A stretch of 64,000 bases of DNA from Onchocerca volvulus (taxonomy: Eukaryota; Nematoda; Chromadorea; Rhabditida; Onchocercidae), in contig HG738138.1 in NCBI GenBank assembly GCA_000499405.2, positions 16,469,054 through 16,533,053 on the forward strand, given 5' to 3'. A program made the translations under genes and the position numbers. Numbering within the stretch: the first letter of the stretch is position 1; the number at the start of each line of letters is the position of its first letter. The notes beneath the pieces were generated by a model. It had not been told where the DNA came from, searched no databases, and saw only the letters and a list, made by a program, of their open reading frames with translations. Below are positions 39,305-55,877 of the stretch, in pieces.

Positions 39305-40628
39305 AAAAGATGAAAGACTAAAAAATCTATTTTTGAGAACTTGTGCACGCACATACAGATTCACTGCTGTTGGTTCCCCGAAAGCATATTTTTTTTTTAT
39401 TTCTCTGCTTCTCATTTTTTTTTTTTTAATTTTAATTTTTACAAAAATTTTTCCAAAAAATTTTTAACTGATTACTGTATTTGGTATCAATGACACTTAT
39501 GCATTTTGCATTTCGCAGTAGTAAAAGTTTGGTGTTTCAAATCCTTCTGAGAAAATTCAGAGTTTCTTTCGTTCATATTCGGACATAACTCAAAATTGAT
39601 GAAGACAGAGCAAAAAAAGAAGACAGGATGGGAAAAAATCTTATTGATTCAGTTGATTAGATTGGATCTGAAACGTTAAAGATTATCTGAGGGAACTGCG
39701 TTAGCAAATAGTCGAAATTATAGTAAAATCGTTTGCTTGCTTACGTTAGGACTAAAAAAGAAAATATCTTTTCAGGTGCTTGAAATTTCGAATGATAATT
39801 TTTCGATAAATTTGTTTAAGTTGAAGTAGGATTGGAAAAACTTTGTTTTTCAGTCCTGTTACAAGTTTTTGTGTATGAAAGAAATCAGTTTTTAGCTTCC
39901 TTAGAATCTTTATCTCATCCCAGCTGTCTTCTCCATTTGTCCGTCATGCACCTTCTTGGTTACGTGCTTATTTTTTAGCTGCTATAAATTATATTTCTTT
40001 ATTGATTCGATATGGTCTAATTATTTTTTTCTTTTTTTTTTTTTTTTTTATCAAAATCTACAATGTCTGGATTTGCAAAAATAAAAAGTGATAGGATTCA
40101 AGAAATCGGTGATTTTTATAAAAAGTACTCCTGATTATCCATCTTATGTTAGATTGAAGTGTTGGAAAATTGGCATGGAATTTTCGCCTCGCGATGTAAT
40201 AGTTATCCTCTACGTATGACAGCCTTTGCACTGTGTATAAAACTTTTTTTTTTTTTGTTTTGTACTCTAGTAAATTCCTATGATAAATGCGTAAATATAT
40301 CACTGAATTGCAATTATGTTTAATTTTCATCTTTCTCTTTAATTTATGTATATTCCATTTTGCATATTCTATTAACTCAATTATTGCAAACATTATTACG
40401 ATAATTATTTCTTTCGTTTCTTTTTTCTCTTGCGAATAAAACATAATTCTTGAAGTGTCATTTTTTCCACGGTTGTGGTTTTTGAGCGACGTAATTTTAC
40501 ATTAAATGAATTTTCGAAGATACTAATGAAGACAATTAGTAAACAAGAAATGAAAACAAAGAATCCACTACAAGTGCATTCTGATTATATATTGAAAGTA
40601 AAATTTATGTGTGGGAAATAACAGCAAA
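39305..40628. other. snb-1 3' flank, no gene seen
   Basis: T-rich sequence with an AATAAA near 40435. The minus-strand frame 40058-40444 lacks domains and looks like noncoding background. Confidence 0.5.
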
Positions 40629-41071
40629 ATGGAGACGTTAAAATCCTTCAGAAGATTTTCCCTTGTTGCCTTGGTGGGTAAAGTTCACGAGGATGACATT
40701 TGCGAGCTGATGCACGTCAGATTGTATATTTGGTGGATTTTTGCAAGTTTAAATCTTAAACTGCGTGACTGTTGAAATTAAATTGTGTGCGCAAATGCGT
40801 ACTGATAACAAACGAATCTACGAGTCGTTTAAAATGAGTATGAAAATTAGCAAGTATCTGGCGGATGTTAGTGGTCAGTATTCTTTATATGATTTATTAT
40901 TCATTCAGGGTTTTTTCCAATTTCTAACCATCATTCACATCGGTTGAATTATTTGTCCCCGAGTTTTCATCCTTAGGTACTATAAAGCTATTATGGTACC
41001 AACGGAGCTTCCCTATAATGAGCTACCCACTAATTCTGTTGTATTCAAGATGGCGATAGTATCGTAAATGT
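40629..41071 (+). other. Candidate small gene or exon cluster, unidentified
   Basis: A higher-complexity island with three open blocks. 40629-40775 is an ATG-started frame of 48 aa (METLKSFRRFSLVALVGKV...). 40753-40880 contains KRIYESFKMSMKISKYLADV and ends at a GTCAGT donor. A block after the acceptor ending at 40977 is open to a TAA near 41068, including MVPTELPYNELPTNSVVFK. Splice phases between blocks do not combine into one clean protein in my reading, and I do not recognise the product. Confidence 0.25.
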
Positions 41072-41456
41072 TTCTTTACATTTAGCGAAAGACTACTAGA
41101 CAGCTTTCACAACCAAAATTGGCTAATTCTTCTCTTTCTTGTTTTAATATCATATTACTGATCAATATACAACAAATTTATAGTGAATTAAAAGTAAGTC
41201 CATAAAATAAGAGGAAAGCAATAATCAGTATTTTCGTATTTTCTTTTTTTTTTAAATACAGTTATAATGGACTTCATTGAATTGGAGAAAAATAGAAGAT
41301 AAATTTGATTTGCTTCTCTTCTGATATATTGATCTCGCTATAAATGGTAAATTATTGTCACAATGAAATGAATTTTTGCTGGCTTTAAATTAATTTCAAA
41401 TATATTTAAAATTTTTAGGCATCAACGAAATCTGTAGCGTATGAATATAGATCACA

Positions 41457-43461
41457 ATGCCAATAGACAAAACACCGTTGTTTCGTGCTCGGGTGAAAAT
41501 GATGCAAACACAAGAAGCAATAAGACTGAAACAATTGCAAACGCAAAAACAACAGCAACAAACAGAAAATTCTCTTGACAACTTCGACGGCAAGTAATTC
41601 ATCAAGGTTTCAGATTTCCGAACTTTTTAGAGTAATAATTTGAAGTATTGTTGGATTTCTCAGTTTTTTATTGTTTCCCAAATTTCATGATTAGTTAAAT
41701 TTCTCGAAAATCATCAAAGATTATTTCCAGTTTGAAATTTATTATGGCTTACTTTTACAAATTTATTTTTATGGTAATTAAGAGTAAGTTTACTTTATTT
41801 TTTCAGAAAAATTGGAGAAAGTATCCTCTCGCAGTCCTTTGAATCTCAATTTTGTATCATGTACAGTTGAAGCTCAAAAAATCCGTCAAAAATTAATCGC
41901 TTTTCGAAATATGGTTATCAGTAAAAGGAAGAATTACGTTTCCGATATTGGTCATTCCAGACGGCTAATAGCGTCATATACAGATAGTAAGCTGACTCAT
42001 TTTCAGCAAAAGCATCTATAATCTTTGATAATAAAATTAAATATTCCCAATCTAATGAGCACTTTTTATTCAAATTTTGATACATTTTCTTTAATCGAAA
42101 TAAATGTAATTGACTTTTGTTGCAAAATAATTTACACAACACCAAATAGTTTATTTGTTAGCAATGTGTATTCTTTTCAGATAAGCTCAAGCATAACTTC
42201 TCTGACTTTATATTACCAGTAGTGCTGATCTTCACCTGCTTGTGAAATTGATCTTATATTTTGCAGGTATGAATGATTTTGAACGGGACGAATTGGATGC
42301 AAAAATTGAGGAAATGATGCAAGTTTGCATACAATCGCTACAAGCTTTAAAACATAAAATCAATAGTAGCAATTTACGAGCCCTTGATGAAAGTCCACAT
42401 TTATTCGAAGTTTGTATTTTTGTATTGCTTTCAATAAAATACAGTATATTTGACTGATTATTTTATAAAAGCCCAACATTCATAAAATTTCACTATTTTA
42501 ATTAGTTGGATGAATCATTCTCTTTCTCCAATCGATTTTTGCCAGAAATTCATTTCAGGGTTTACCGAAAGTTCATTTCAAGATTGCTTCGGCATATGTA
42601 ATCTATCGTGTTTCATTTTTTTTTTTTTTTTTATAAGCATAAAAAAATTTCCAGCATAGTCTGCTAGTTTGGATTTTAAAGTTCAGTAAATTAGCTGTCA
42701 AAAAATATTTGGTATTAAAATGCCTATTATAATGTAATGATTGTTTGTAGATTTTGCGAATGCTTGGCAAGCATCTTAATGGAACAGCTAAAATTGTTGC
42801 TGAAATGCGAGCTTTACGAACAAAGAAAATAAGCAATATGCGGCGAACATGCAGGTATAGGGCATTTCTTTTGTCTGAATTAGTTAAAAATATTGCTTGG
42901 TTTGCAGAAGTATATTTGTAAATGATGTTACATTTACTGAAAAAAAGTTGAAAATCTTCACGCTGTTAAGAACTCACGTTATTAGCTATATCAAAACATA
43001 TGTATTTATTCATCTGATGAGACAGTTGATGATTCAGATGCTTTTCTTTGTATTTTCTTTTAACATTCAGTGCGTAATAGTGCCTCTCTGATTGTTGAAA
43101 AAATTCAGGAATATCCTGCAATCCTTAACACTGTCTGATAGTTCCAACATCACATCGCATTGGGAAATCAGATCGTGGACTACATTTCTCTTGAGCACTG
43201 CTTTAACTCACTCGATTATGTTTCTAAAAAAGACCTAAAAAGGACAGATCTTTTAATAAATATTTTAATGATCATCAATGCTAAGTTATTTAATTGGCTG
43301 AAGGAGAAGAAAAGGAACCTATTGGTAGGTAATCTAATTAGTAAAAGTTATAAGGTGCTGATCCTAAAGTGACCAATTATAATCTTTAATCTCCCACTAG
43401 TTCGTAAGAGCTGTGACAGATATTGGATCGAATTTTGAAATTATTGGATTTTACGCACTTT

Positions 43462-43498
<37 letters not shown>

Positions 43499-44388
43499 TC
43501 TGTTTATGCATTATTTCTACTTTCAATTCGTTTCTAGGTTAGCTACGTTAGCACAATTATACAGCATAAAAAAACGTAGAGATGAAATGCTGACGCAACA
43601 ATTAGGTAATGAAAATTCAGTTGAAACAATATCACTGAAATCCGATTTCTCATCAGTTTCGGATTCTGTGCTGAGTGATTCCGTCATTTTTGGCAAAGAT
43701 GGCTTAAGGAAGAGGAAAAATCAGAAAACGAGTATGTTTTATTTTTATCATTCATGCAGCAAGCATTCTAAGCGAATAGCGTAATCAAATATATAGGAGT
43801 AGTTCGTTTAATTTTATATTGAATTTGCTACTAGAAGGTGTTTAATGCTCATTCACCAAGAAAATAACGTGTTATTCCAGGTATAATGGAGAACGGAATC
43901 AAAAAGTCAGAGCAGGATGGATGGTCTGATGTACAAATACCTGATTTCCAAGAAATCGAAAAAACAGATGACGTGGATTTGCTTAATAATTTAGATGATG
44001 ATGAACGTACCCAGCTTATGATTGAAAATGAACGATTGTATTCTCAATCGCTCCAAGTAGATAGTGATATTCAAAAGGTGGAGAAACAGATGGCAGAATT
44101 ATATCAATTGCAAGAGACATTTGCTGAGAAGGTTAACAGATTAACTGTTCTTTCTGACACGACTTTTTACGTCTTTCTGCTAACTTAGTTTAATTCTAGG
44201 TTTCGGAACAGGAAAGAGATATAAATTTTGTAAACGAAACAACACTGCTAACAGTTGAGAATATTCGAATTGGAAACGAACAAATTCGTCAAGCAATCCA
44301 GAATATGGCATCTAGACGTGTGATTCTTTTATTTTGTATTATTGTTCTCACATTCACATTACTTTTCTTAGATTGGTATAATCCCTAA
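41457..44388 (+). CDS. STX18: Syntaxin-18 (ER Qa-SNARE), seven exons, 397 aa
   Basis: ER-resident Qa-SNARE for Golgi-to-ER retrograde transport. Exons are 41457-41589, 41807-41986, 42267-42409, 42751-42854, 43538-43731, 43881-44131 and 44200-44388. Phases agree throughout only if intron 1 uses a GC donor (G|GCAAGT at 41590); the overlapping GT at 41594 breaks the frame. The start PIDKTPLFRARVK parallels the human MAVDITLLFRASVK. The middle contains a Ser-rich linker. The C-terminal part matches the family SNARE region: NERLYSQSL, LYQLQETFAEKV, then a Gln-containing EQERDI at the likely zero layer. The anchor follows and ends in LLFLDWYNP, as human ends in LLFLDWYDS. It is longer than the human protein (335 aa) because of the linker. 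An acceptor at 41418 precedes the ATG. A (TA)n run lies in intron 4. Confidence 0.92.
43464..43496. repeat. (TA)n microsatellite in syntaxin-18 intron 4
   Basis: Pure TA run about 40 bp upstream of the exon 5 acceptor. Confidence 0.9.
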
Positions 44389-47171
44389 GAATATAATTTA
44401 TTTATTTTTTTTATTTTTGTTTTTTAAGATGCTCTTTTTGCATCCTATCTTATATTTCAGACAAGAGTTTTTGATTTCAGATTTTATTACTCAATTATTA
44501 CTCAGCAAAAAGAAGCTACTTTTTGTTCCAATCGAAAGAAAAACTGATAGTGGGAGAAATAAGTTATATAAAAGAAGAAATTGTTGACATCATCCTCACT
44601 GTTCGGATTATAGGTGTCACATAAGGACTAAGAATTCATCAGGATAACCGTCCTTAACTTGCTGTAAATTTTGCAAGCTTGCTATTTGGTAAGGGTGGAA
44701 TTTTTTAGTTTCAGAGAGAGAATAAACTTTATTTCTTAGCAGTAAAGTTAGTTTTCTTGCTTCTTATCGATAACTAAAAAGTGTCGAAAATTTCATCTGG
44801 ATAGATTTCATTAATAAAAGATAATTGTAAAAGAGGTGGTGCAGAAATGAATTTGTTGTGATTTTGAGTTGAAAATTCTTATATTGAATTCACATACTAT
44901 ATTAATATCATATTTAATCGGATTTGAATATCGCGAATAGGGATCTATACAAATATTGATATTTTTTGTTTGTAAATAAGATAATATAATAAAGTTATTG
45001 TGGAAATGGAACACAAGATGTTTGCGTCCGATCAAAATCGCTAGGATTATTATAGAAAAGTAAAAATATCTAGTCCCTCATTTGGTCAGAAAAAGGTTCC
45101 AATTCGTTATATATGCATAAAAACTTTAGTTATTATTTTGATTATTATATTGCGTGTAACATCACTACATATGTAAGTAATTTCATGTCTAAAACGTTCA
45201 ACTTTATTTGTTAAATAATGAAAGTAGGCGAAATAGTTCAATACCATAAACAGTTATTGTAAACATTTAATGTGACATGTGAAGGTATGTTAATTAGGAA
45301 ATATGTAGACATATTTACGAAATAGTAAGAGAAATGAAAAGAACTGAAAGCGATTTGTCAAAATTAAATGCGAAAGTACGTGAATATGAAATACATTTGC
45401 GAAATATGAAAGGAATGAAAACGGTTAAAGTGCACTTATTCAAAGCAATTTAGATTAACCAAGTGGGTCCATTATGGCTGGTCAAATTCATGGACGCTAT
45501 TTTCATCTCAATTTTTTATCGCATCATGGGAAATGAGATAATATAATAAAATATGAATTAAATATATATATGCTAACAAAAGACTGAATGAATTAACATT
45601 GCTCATTATACAGATTAATTGTGACAATAGTACATGCATTTTCCAATCAATCGATATAACATAATAATTAACAGGACGGATAATTTTTTTATGTCCACTT
45701 CTATCCTCATCAAAAATAGCACAAGATTATCAACGTACAAAGTATTATAGGATGATTTCTAGGTTAACTTCGCATCTTTACAAACAGTTCATTTAAAAAT
45801 TTTTTTGAAAAATTCTCTTAAATAGTGCGAATAATTTATTGTCAGATTATTAGATAAAAGATGATAAATATAAATAATGCAAAGTTAATTCAATATATGA
45901 ACGTTAAATTGCTGATAATATGATTCTATTCTGTTAATAATATTTGCATATGTAATGATAATCAATCCCTTAGGTGTCTTCTTGTTCAACTGATTCCGAT
46001 TTTGAAAAATGTGATTTATAGTGCTATATGTGTAACATTTAAAGATCGCATCATATTTGAAAAAATATAATGGTGAGCTTTTTCTTTTCCAAAATTATCA
46101 CTAGAAAAATAATAAAAACTGTTTTATGCACAGTCCACAATTGTAGTAGAAACGTGATTATGATCAAAAATAATTATTCATAAGCACATCAAAAAACGTT
46201 TAATATCAAAATATTCCATATATGAAGCGTTCGGTAATCACTAGATAACATATGGCAGTTAATTCTTTTTGATTAGAAATCTCTGCTGTACATGCCATGA
46301 TAAAATATTTAGGAACTATTCTCCTGAAGTTCTATGGTGTGCTTTATCCATAATAAAATTAGTTATCCAGATTCCGCATAAGCATAAAAAAATCCCGATT
46401 CCGTATAAGCATATAAAACCGGAATCTTTCCAACTCTTGAATAGGATATGGTTATCCCATGCAGGACAAATAATTGCGCAATGCTCCTTTGTATAACCGA
46501 AGTTTCCATTTTAGTTTTCCCAAAAATTTGGATCCATTGTCCTTCATTGAGTGGGGAGCGATGGTATGGTGGGTTGCGTATTCCGAAGGTTAAGTACTGA
46601 AATTACAATCTAGGGATTAAATGCCATAATTATTACATTCTTTCCTTCCTGTCTCATTTCTCTTTCAGAGAATGATTTTCACTCTCACAATAACATTCCT
46701 GAATCACTTTTTTTGACATAACATTTTTGAGTCGAAAATTTCAACTATGATAGATGAATGAACGACTAGTACTGCATATGCGTTAAGACATATGAATATT
46801 TTCGGTTTTGTTAGAAAATTTCCGGAATGAAGCAAAATCAAAGTTTAACTATCATTTTGCAATCTATCAGGATGAAGTATGAAAATGATGTAGAAATAAG
46901 ATTACAATAAATGATAGCTTGAAGCAATTTAAACAGGTCCATTTTGTTTTAGTCAATAAGACCAACTCACAAAGTTATCCATCGATGATTTATAGGATTA
47001 AGATAGGCTAATCGAGTCGATCCGTGTAGTATTTCACAAATATTTTCATGTCGTATTCTACATTCTTCTATTGATTACGAAATTTAAAGTGACAAATTTC
47101 CAGCTAACAGACACAAAAATTTAACTTTCTTGACGTCTTGAAATTAGCTAGCTGAGGAAGAGATATAAGCG
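44389..47171. other. Intergenic spacer between syntaxin-18 and eRF1
   Basis: An AATAAA at about 44722 may serve syntaxin-18. A short frame at about 45334-45453 (MKRTESDLSKLNAKV...) is Lys/Glu-rich and could be coiled coil, but lacks splice partners. Two similar short segments near 46373-46420 repeat a TTCCGNATAAGCATA motif. No gene recognised. Confidence 0.55.
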
Positions 47172-49950
<2,779 letters not shown>

Positions 49951-52568
49951 CTATATTCGGTGGCTAGTCGTGATTACTATTTCATTTCCCGGGATTTCTC
50001 GTGTATGTTTTGCATATTTCCATAAGAATAATTCTTTTCTTAGCTTCAGGATATGATACATAGTCGAAAAAATTATTGAAATCATTGAAATTCATAAAAT
50101 ACTTGTTTATGAGGAATAATATGACGCATAATATCTTAAAATTAGGAACAGAATTATCCTTAATTTTAAAAAAAGAAAAGAAAAAAAAAATTCTTAAGCA
50201 GAATTCTAATGCTCTGAATTTCATTGAAAATCACGTGGTTCTTTTAGATTGGATTATCGTTATTTTATATTCGGTCTGTACTTTTTCTTTATCGTACTTG
50301 GAAGTAGAAATCATTCATTTTTATCACTCTGGGAAAATCCAGCAGTCTCTTTGTTCATCCGAATCTGAAATTACTTGTAAGTGTGATCGCGACAGCCACC
50401 GATTCGTCATGCCGTTTGGCAAGGTATATACTTTTCTCTAATAAACTTTGTGAGAAGAAATATTAGCCATTTCAATCCTGTCAACATCTCCGCATGCAGT
50501 TAGTGATTTTAGACTATTTGTGGAATTCCACAATTCTTTGTGACCATAATAAGTATTCTGATATTGTAGAAATGTAAAATGTCTTGTGTTTTAATTTGTT
50601 GGAATATCTTTGACCACTTCTGCAAGCTTCATCATTTATGTACCACCGAACATTATTCGTTTTGTCCAGTGTTACGGAGATTAGAGTTATGACTACTCCC
50701 TCTCTTCGAAGGTTTTGATTATTTTTTTAAAATTTCAGGAATTTTGTCATTTTTTTGATTTTGAGTTATTGCAGTCGGAGAGGTACTCAGGCAGAGGAGT
50801 ATTGCAACAGCTCATTCTCTGCTTACAAGTGAAAAATTGTACCATCTATAGAAACTCGTTACAAGTACAGTTATGTTTAGCGAATGCGCTTAGTTATCAA
50901 CTTGACCTGATGAGAAAAATTGAATTCGCAGGTATGAATCTTTCTTTTGAAGCTGTGTGATAGATGGGATAGTTTGGTCATAAGATTTTGCGTGGATTTA
51001 ATATTAGCAACATTAATTGTTTTTATTTGGTCCCGTTATTGCCTGATTCTTAAATATTATAGATTTATTATTGTTTAGAAAAAAGAAAAGAAAAACGATA
51101 ATTGTGTTTTTTTATTGAAATATTTGTCACTTTATTCGTGAAATAACGGTCATTAATCCATTTTCACGAGAAAGTTTCCTGTTGTGCTAAGCTCTTTTAC
51201 AGACTGCTTGGAAAATTGATCACAAGGAATAGTTTTGGTCTCGAAGTTTGGCTTTATGGTGTGTCAGTTATATGTCTTTTTTTACATTTTATACTTTCAG
51301 AATGTGATGCAAGGAATGGGCGAATTAATCTGTACTAAGAATGTATTGCATGTCCGGTGAAGAATCGTTTAATGAATTTTCTATTTCACGTTTTGCTGTT
51401 TCACAGTAGTAGAAGAGCAACAGAAAAGCTGTGCAGCGTGTTTCACAAAATATATCTATCGCTTTTTTATCCCAAAAAATTTCCCAATATACTTTTACAG
51501 TGTTTCTGCGGTAAATAACTACTTTCTGGGATGGTTTGTTTCATTTGGAAGGATGGAACGATTTTAGCAACGGAACAACTTTAAAACAATAAATAGGAAG
51601 CTGGAATTACGTTTTGCTTCGAGGAATGAATAGTGCTCCTCTTTTCAAGTTTTTTTCCCACTTTTTTTTTTTTCAAATTTTCTTCCCTCTTCATTCCCTT
51701 TCATTTTTCAGCAGCTTTTATGTTTTTCTTTTAAGTTATTTAATACATTCTCATAGATTATTGTTAATGGGACTTAATTATTACTGTCTTTATTATCTGT
51801 TTATTATCTACTTCTCTGTAGCATCTATTTAGATGATGATTTCATTGATATTTTTGCTTGATTGATTGTTGGCGTCTTTATTTTTCTCTTATTAATAAAG
51901 TATTGTTATGGTTTGTTATACGAAAAAAAACAGAAGCGAAGATCACTGAATATAAATATTTTGCAGAAATTGCTTATGGAAAATTGAGAGTTTTAATCTG
52001 TGATGGAAAATACGATGGGAAAAAAGATTGTTCGGTGGAAATGGTGAGAGCAGTCATGTAGACGAGAATATTTTCGGAGAATTCTGTGTTGCTGAGAATT
52101 TCCTGCTGTTTCTATATTAGGGTCTTTTACGGATTCAGTGTCTTCCTGTCTCCTTGCTTTGGCTTCCCATGAAAATTTTAGTCATAAAAAGAGAAATTAA
52201 GGTTGACGAGTTAAAATCCCTTCGATCTTCGAATATTTAGTTCTTCCTGAAAATAAGGACCGTCCCAAGCAGTCATTCCGACATACGTCGTCTTTCACTT
52301 TCAATTTTTGCAGACACTGCGAATAAGTAGTGATTAATTTTTAGAAGTATTGTTTTGTTTGCCGAGTGAATATTTCTCGTCTTTATATTAGAATCTTTGT
52401 TTTATCTATTTTCTGTTTCAGAAGTAACTTTTTTTTTCTTTTGAAAATTATATGTGATGAGAATTTAAAGATTGTTGAAAATTGAAGTCATTACTACATT
52501 GAAAATCGCAAAGGAGCAAATAACGTTGAATAACGTTAAATTCTTTCCTTGCAATTTATCTATTTAAA
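49951..52568. other. eRF1 3' flank and spacer
   Basis: Contains AATAAA at about 50440. Frames at 50076-50441, 50715-50960 and 51614-51832 have no domains; the first contains a Cys/Ser-rich patch (SLCSSESEITCKCDRD). The sequence is somewhat less AT-biased than the large spacers, so an unrecognised transcript is possible. Bases up to 51851 are repeated after 62100. Confidence 0.5.
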
Positions 52569-55030
52569 ATGGTTTCGAACATCGAAAGCAATATGACTAA
52601 CGTGGCAGTTATCACGAGTTGCATCATATTTCTTTCTTCAATAGCGCTATATCACTTTTTATATCGACGGAGAGGTATTCGCTGCACACTTTGTCCGTTT
52701 TCTGTTTTTGCAATGAAAGTAAGAGTTTGTGCGTTTTTAAATATTTTTCTTATCAGTAAATTATATTTGATAGTTCAATTTTAAAAAGCCAAAATTCTGC
52801 TGGTATTGCTTAAATTCTGGGAAATCACGAATTACATATGCAACTTTTCCGACACTTCACTTTTCATTCCAGAATCTAATAACTCTTGTGGATCCGGAAG
52901 CATCGTATCCTCTGGCTTTGATACGAAAAGAAATTATTAGTCACGACACACGAAAATTTCGTTTCAAGCTACCTACTGATGAGCATATTCTCGGTTTACC
53001 TGTTGGTCAACACATTCATCTTTCGGCCAAGGTAATTACTGCGAGAAAAAATTTGAAGTTTTATTTCAATTTATAGCTAAAAGTATAAGATTTAGCAAGA
53101 TCTGGGATATGCCGAGAATACTGAAATTGTCTGGTATTAATGAGATGTAGATGAGCTTTTTGGGCAGAGCCTTTCTAACTTCAAATTCTCAATTCATGTA
53201 GCATTTCGAAGAAGCAATTCTATCATTTGATTTGTTTATGTGGCATTCTTCAAAATAAATTATTTTCAGATAAACGAAAAGCTTGTTGTTCGTCCATATA
53301 CGCCAATTTCATCCGATGATGACAAAGGATTTGTCGATTTGATGATTAAGGTTTACTTCAGGAATGTTCATCCCAAGTTTCCGGATGGTGGAAAGATGAC
53401 ACAGTATCTTGAGGGAATGAAGATAGGTATGTATTTGACAATGAATAGAAACTAGAGATTAAATAGATGAATAGAAATCAGAGATTAATGGATTCGCATC
53501 TTTTTTCTTTTGTCTATGTGAAATGATTTTTTACATAAATCATAATTTATTCACATAAAATATTCCGTGCGGAATTGCATCTGTGAACTGTTGACATATT
53601 AACTTTTTCAACAATCACTGAACTGAAGGGTTAATTTCGGAGGTTAGTTGTGGTAATTCCCAATTTATATCATGAGATATATAAAAAATCCATTGTTTTA
53701 AGTAATTATATTATTGTTAGCGTGATCTCAGGTGAAACAATTAATTTTCGCGGTCCCTCTGGATTGATCATTTATAAAGGAAATGGTTCTTTTGCTGTGA
53801 AGCCGACAAAAAAAGCAGAGCCGAAACATTACACTTACAAAAATATCGGTATGATTGCAGGTGGTAGCGGTATCACACCAATGTTGCAAGTAAGATATTG
53901 GTAGCATAATTGTTTTCTGAATATAATTGTTATTTTTATAATGAATAACACAAGTAACTTGAATAGCGGGAAATATATCTGCAGATTATCTCAGCAATTA
54001 TGAAAAACCAGGAGGACCCTACCAGAGTATCACTGATTTTTGCGAACAAAGATGAATCCGATATATTACTTAGGTATGTTTTTGCAACAAAATATGCTGT
54101 GGTTTGGCGGTTTTTAAATTTGAGAACTAAGAAACGCATAATAATGTGAATTGCTTGCTATTGTGAGATATGTTAGATATGTCTGTTAACATTTTTGCCA
54201 ATCAGAATGGATATTTGGACACATTTTCGAAAGGTTCAACTATTATGTATAGTAAATAATTATCCATATGACTTGCCTCACTTTTCATAGTCTATATAAA
54301 ACAAAAAATTATGTATTATTTATAGTAAATAAATATCCATATGACTTGCCTCACTTTTCATAGTCTATATAAAACAAAAAATCATGTATTATTTATAGTA
54401 AATAATTATCCATATGGCTTGCCTCACTTTTCATAGTCTATATAAAAGCAAAAAATTATGTAAAATCTTTTCTGTAGTAACATTTTTTCGGATGGTGAAA
54501 AATCTCCCCAAATTGTATTCTTTTGAAATGAAATATCTATATATCCAAATTTTCGGAATACTGAAGATTTGAGACAATCAGAAATATCCAACTTGATTTT
54601 CAGAGATGAGTTGGACAGATTAGCTGCGGAACATTCAGAGAAGTTCCATGTGTGGTATACGGTTGACCAAGCAAAACCTAGCTGGATATATTCAACAGGT
54701 TTTATTACTTTTTTCGTAGAAAATAATGCAAAAGATGTGGAAATGTTATTGACACATTCCTGTTTTTGTCTTTAACGTTTTACTTAAGACTTATATGTGG
54801 TTCAGTACAGTTCATCTCGATAGCGAACATGACATTTACCATAAATTTCTCACTGCTCGATATTTATAGGATTTGTGGATGCGGAAATGATCCAGAAGCA
54901 TTTACCCGGACCTGGAAGCGATTCTGATACAGTAATTTTGATGTGTGGCCCACCGCCGATGATCAAGTTTGCCTGTATACCAAGTCTCGATAAATTAGGT
55001 TATCCCGAAAAAGATCGCTTAATTTTTTAA
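52569..55030 (+). CDS. CYB5R3: NADH-cytochrome b5 reductase, seven exons, 322 aa
   Basis: FAD enzyme passing electrons from NADH to cytochrome b5 for desaturation, sterol synthesis and related reactions at the ER or outer mitochondrial membrane. Exons are 52569-52718, 52873-53031, 53270-53426, 53732-53889, 53985-54073, 54604-54698 and 54870-55030, all in phase. The N-terminus has a single hydrophobic segment ([19 protein letters not shown]) followed by YRRR, a membrane anchor. The FAD site includes [17 protein letters not shown] and the NADH site [14 protein letters not shown] and CGPPPMI. The C-terminus ends in [16 protein letters not shown] and [10 protein letters not shown] are close to vertebrate CYB5R3. 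Intron 5 carries a 73-bp tandem repeat. Transcribed towards the RMDN gene. Confidence 0.96.
54246..54462. repeat. 73-bp tandem repeat, three copies
   Basis: The CATATGACTTGCC landmark recurs at 54265, 54338 and 54411, exactly 73 bp apart, with only a few substitutions between copies. The whole array lies within the last 0.4 kb of intron 5 of the reductase gene. Confidence 0.9.
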
Positions 55031-55877
55031 ATTTCTGCTAATTTAGACAATTTCTTTAGTTAAAGTCTAAACGGTTTGATAATAATGATTGTTATAGATT
55101 TTATTTTCGGAATTACGTGAGTTCTTGTATTTCTATATTCATTATTGCTGTCATCCACTTACATATATGTTCTTTTGGACAGTAACAGAATTGTGAGTGC
55201 TTTTTCGTGAATTATATTATTTTTTTCGTTTTAAGTAAGCTTTTTCAATTCCTTTTATTATTATTTTCACTGCAAGAATAGGAAAGAATTTCTCATTTTT
55301 GATTATATTTCGAGTAAAAAACCATTCCGATTATTGAACACATATCATACTGTCGGTGGGAATTTATATCGAACACGACTGCAGTGATTTATCAGACCGT
55401 TCTATTTAACTTATCCGTTCTTGGAACTGTCCGAAACATTGAGCTTTGTTCGAAAAATATAAAAGTGTAAAAACTGTATTAAAAATGTATTTGTTAAAAA
55501 AATCCGATTTTCATTTTAAATGACATTCGGAATTGTTGTTAACGAGAAAAACTTTATATATTTATTGAAATTTCACTATGGTACACTTACAACAAAATCT
55601 TAATTTGTTTTTTTTCTTTTCGAATATAAAAAATATTTTCCACCTCTCAAGTTGAATTTTCAACCGGTGAAAAGAAGAATTTGAAACTCGTTCCACTTAT
55701 GGGAAGGAAGGTGATAAGATAAGACTCGATAGAGATCCTCTAACCCACCCTGCATGGACTAGAATGATCAAAACCAAGGGTCAATACCTATCAGTGACTT
55801 TATGAATGCTGTTCTATACCATAAAAAACATGGCTATTATATGCATAGATCACCACTTGGTAAAAATAATGATTTTA
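55031..55877. other. Convergent intergenic region
   Basis: Separates the 3' ends of the reductase (+) and the RMDN-type gene (-). A slightly GC-richer block at 55660-55860 has no open frame that I recognise. Confidence 0.5.

Noticed and set aside
40058..40444. Open frame of 128 codons (-) after snb-1
   Set aside because: No recognisable motif, Lys/Ile/Tyr-rich, contains a homopolymer-derived Lys run; looks like 3' flank of snb-1.
45334..45453. Short coiled-coil-like frame of about 40 codons (+)
   Set aside because: Short, Lys/Glu/Asn composition expected from A-rich DNA, no flanking exons.
50076..50441. Open frame of 121 codons (+), repeated at 62225
   Set aside because: Present twice only because the DNA is duplicated; no domain and the position fits the eRF1 3' flank.
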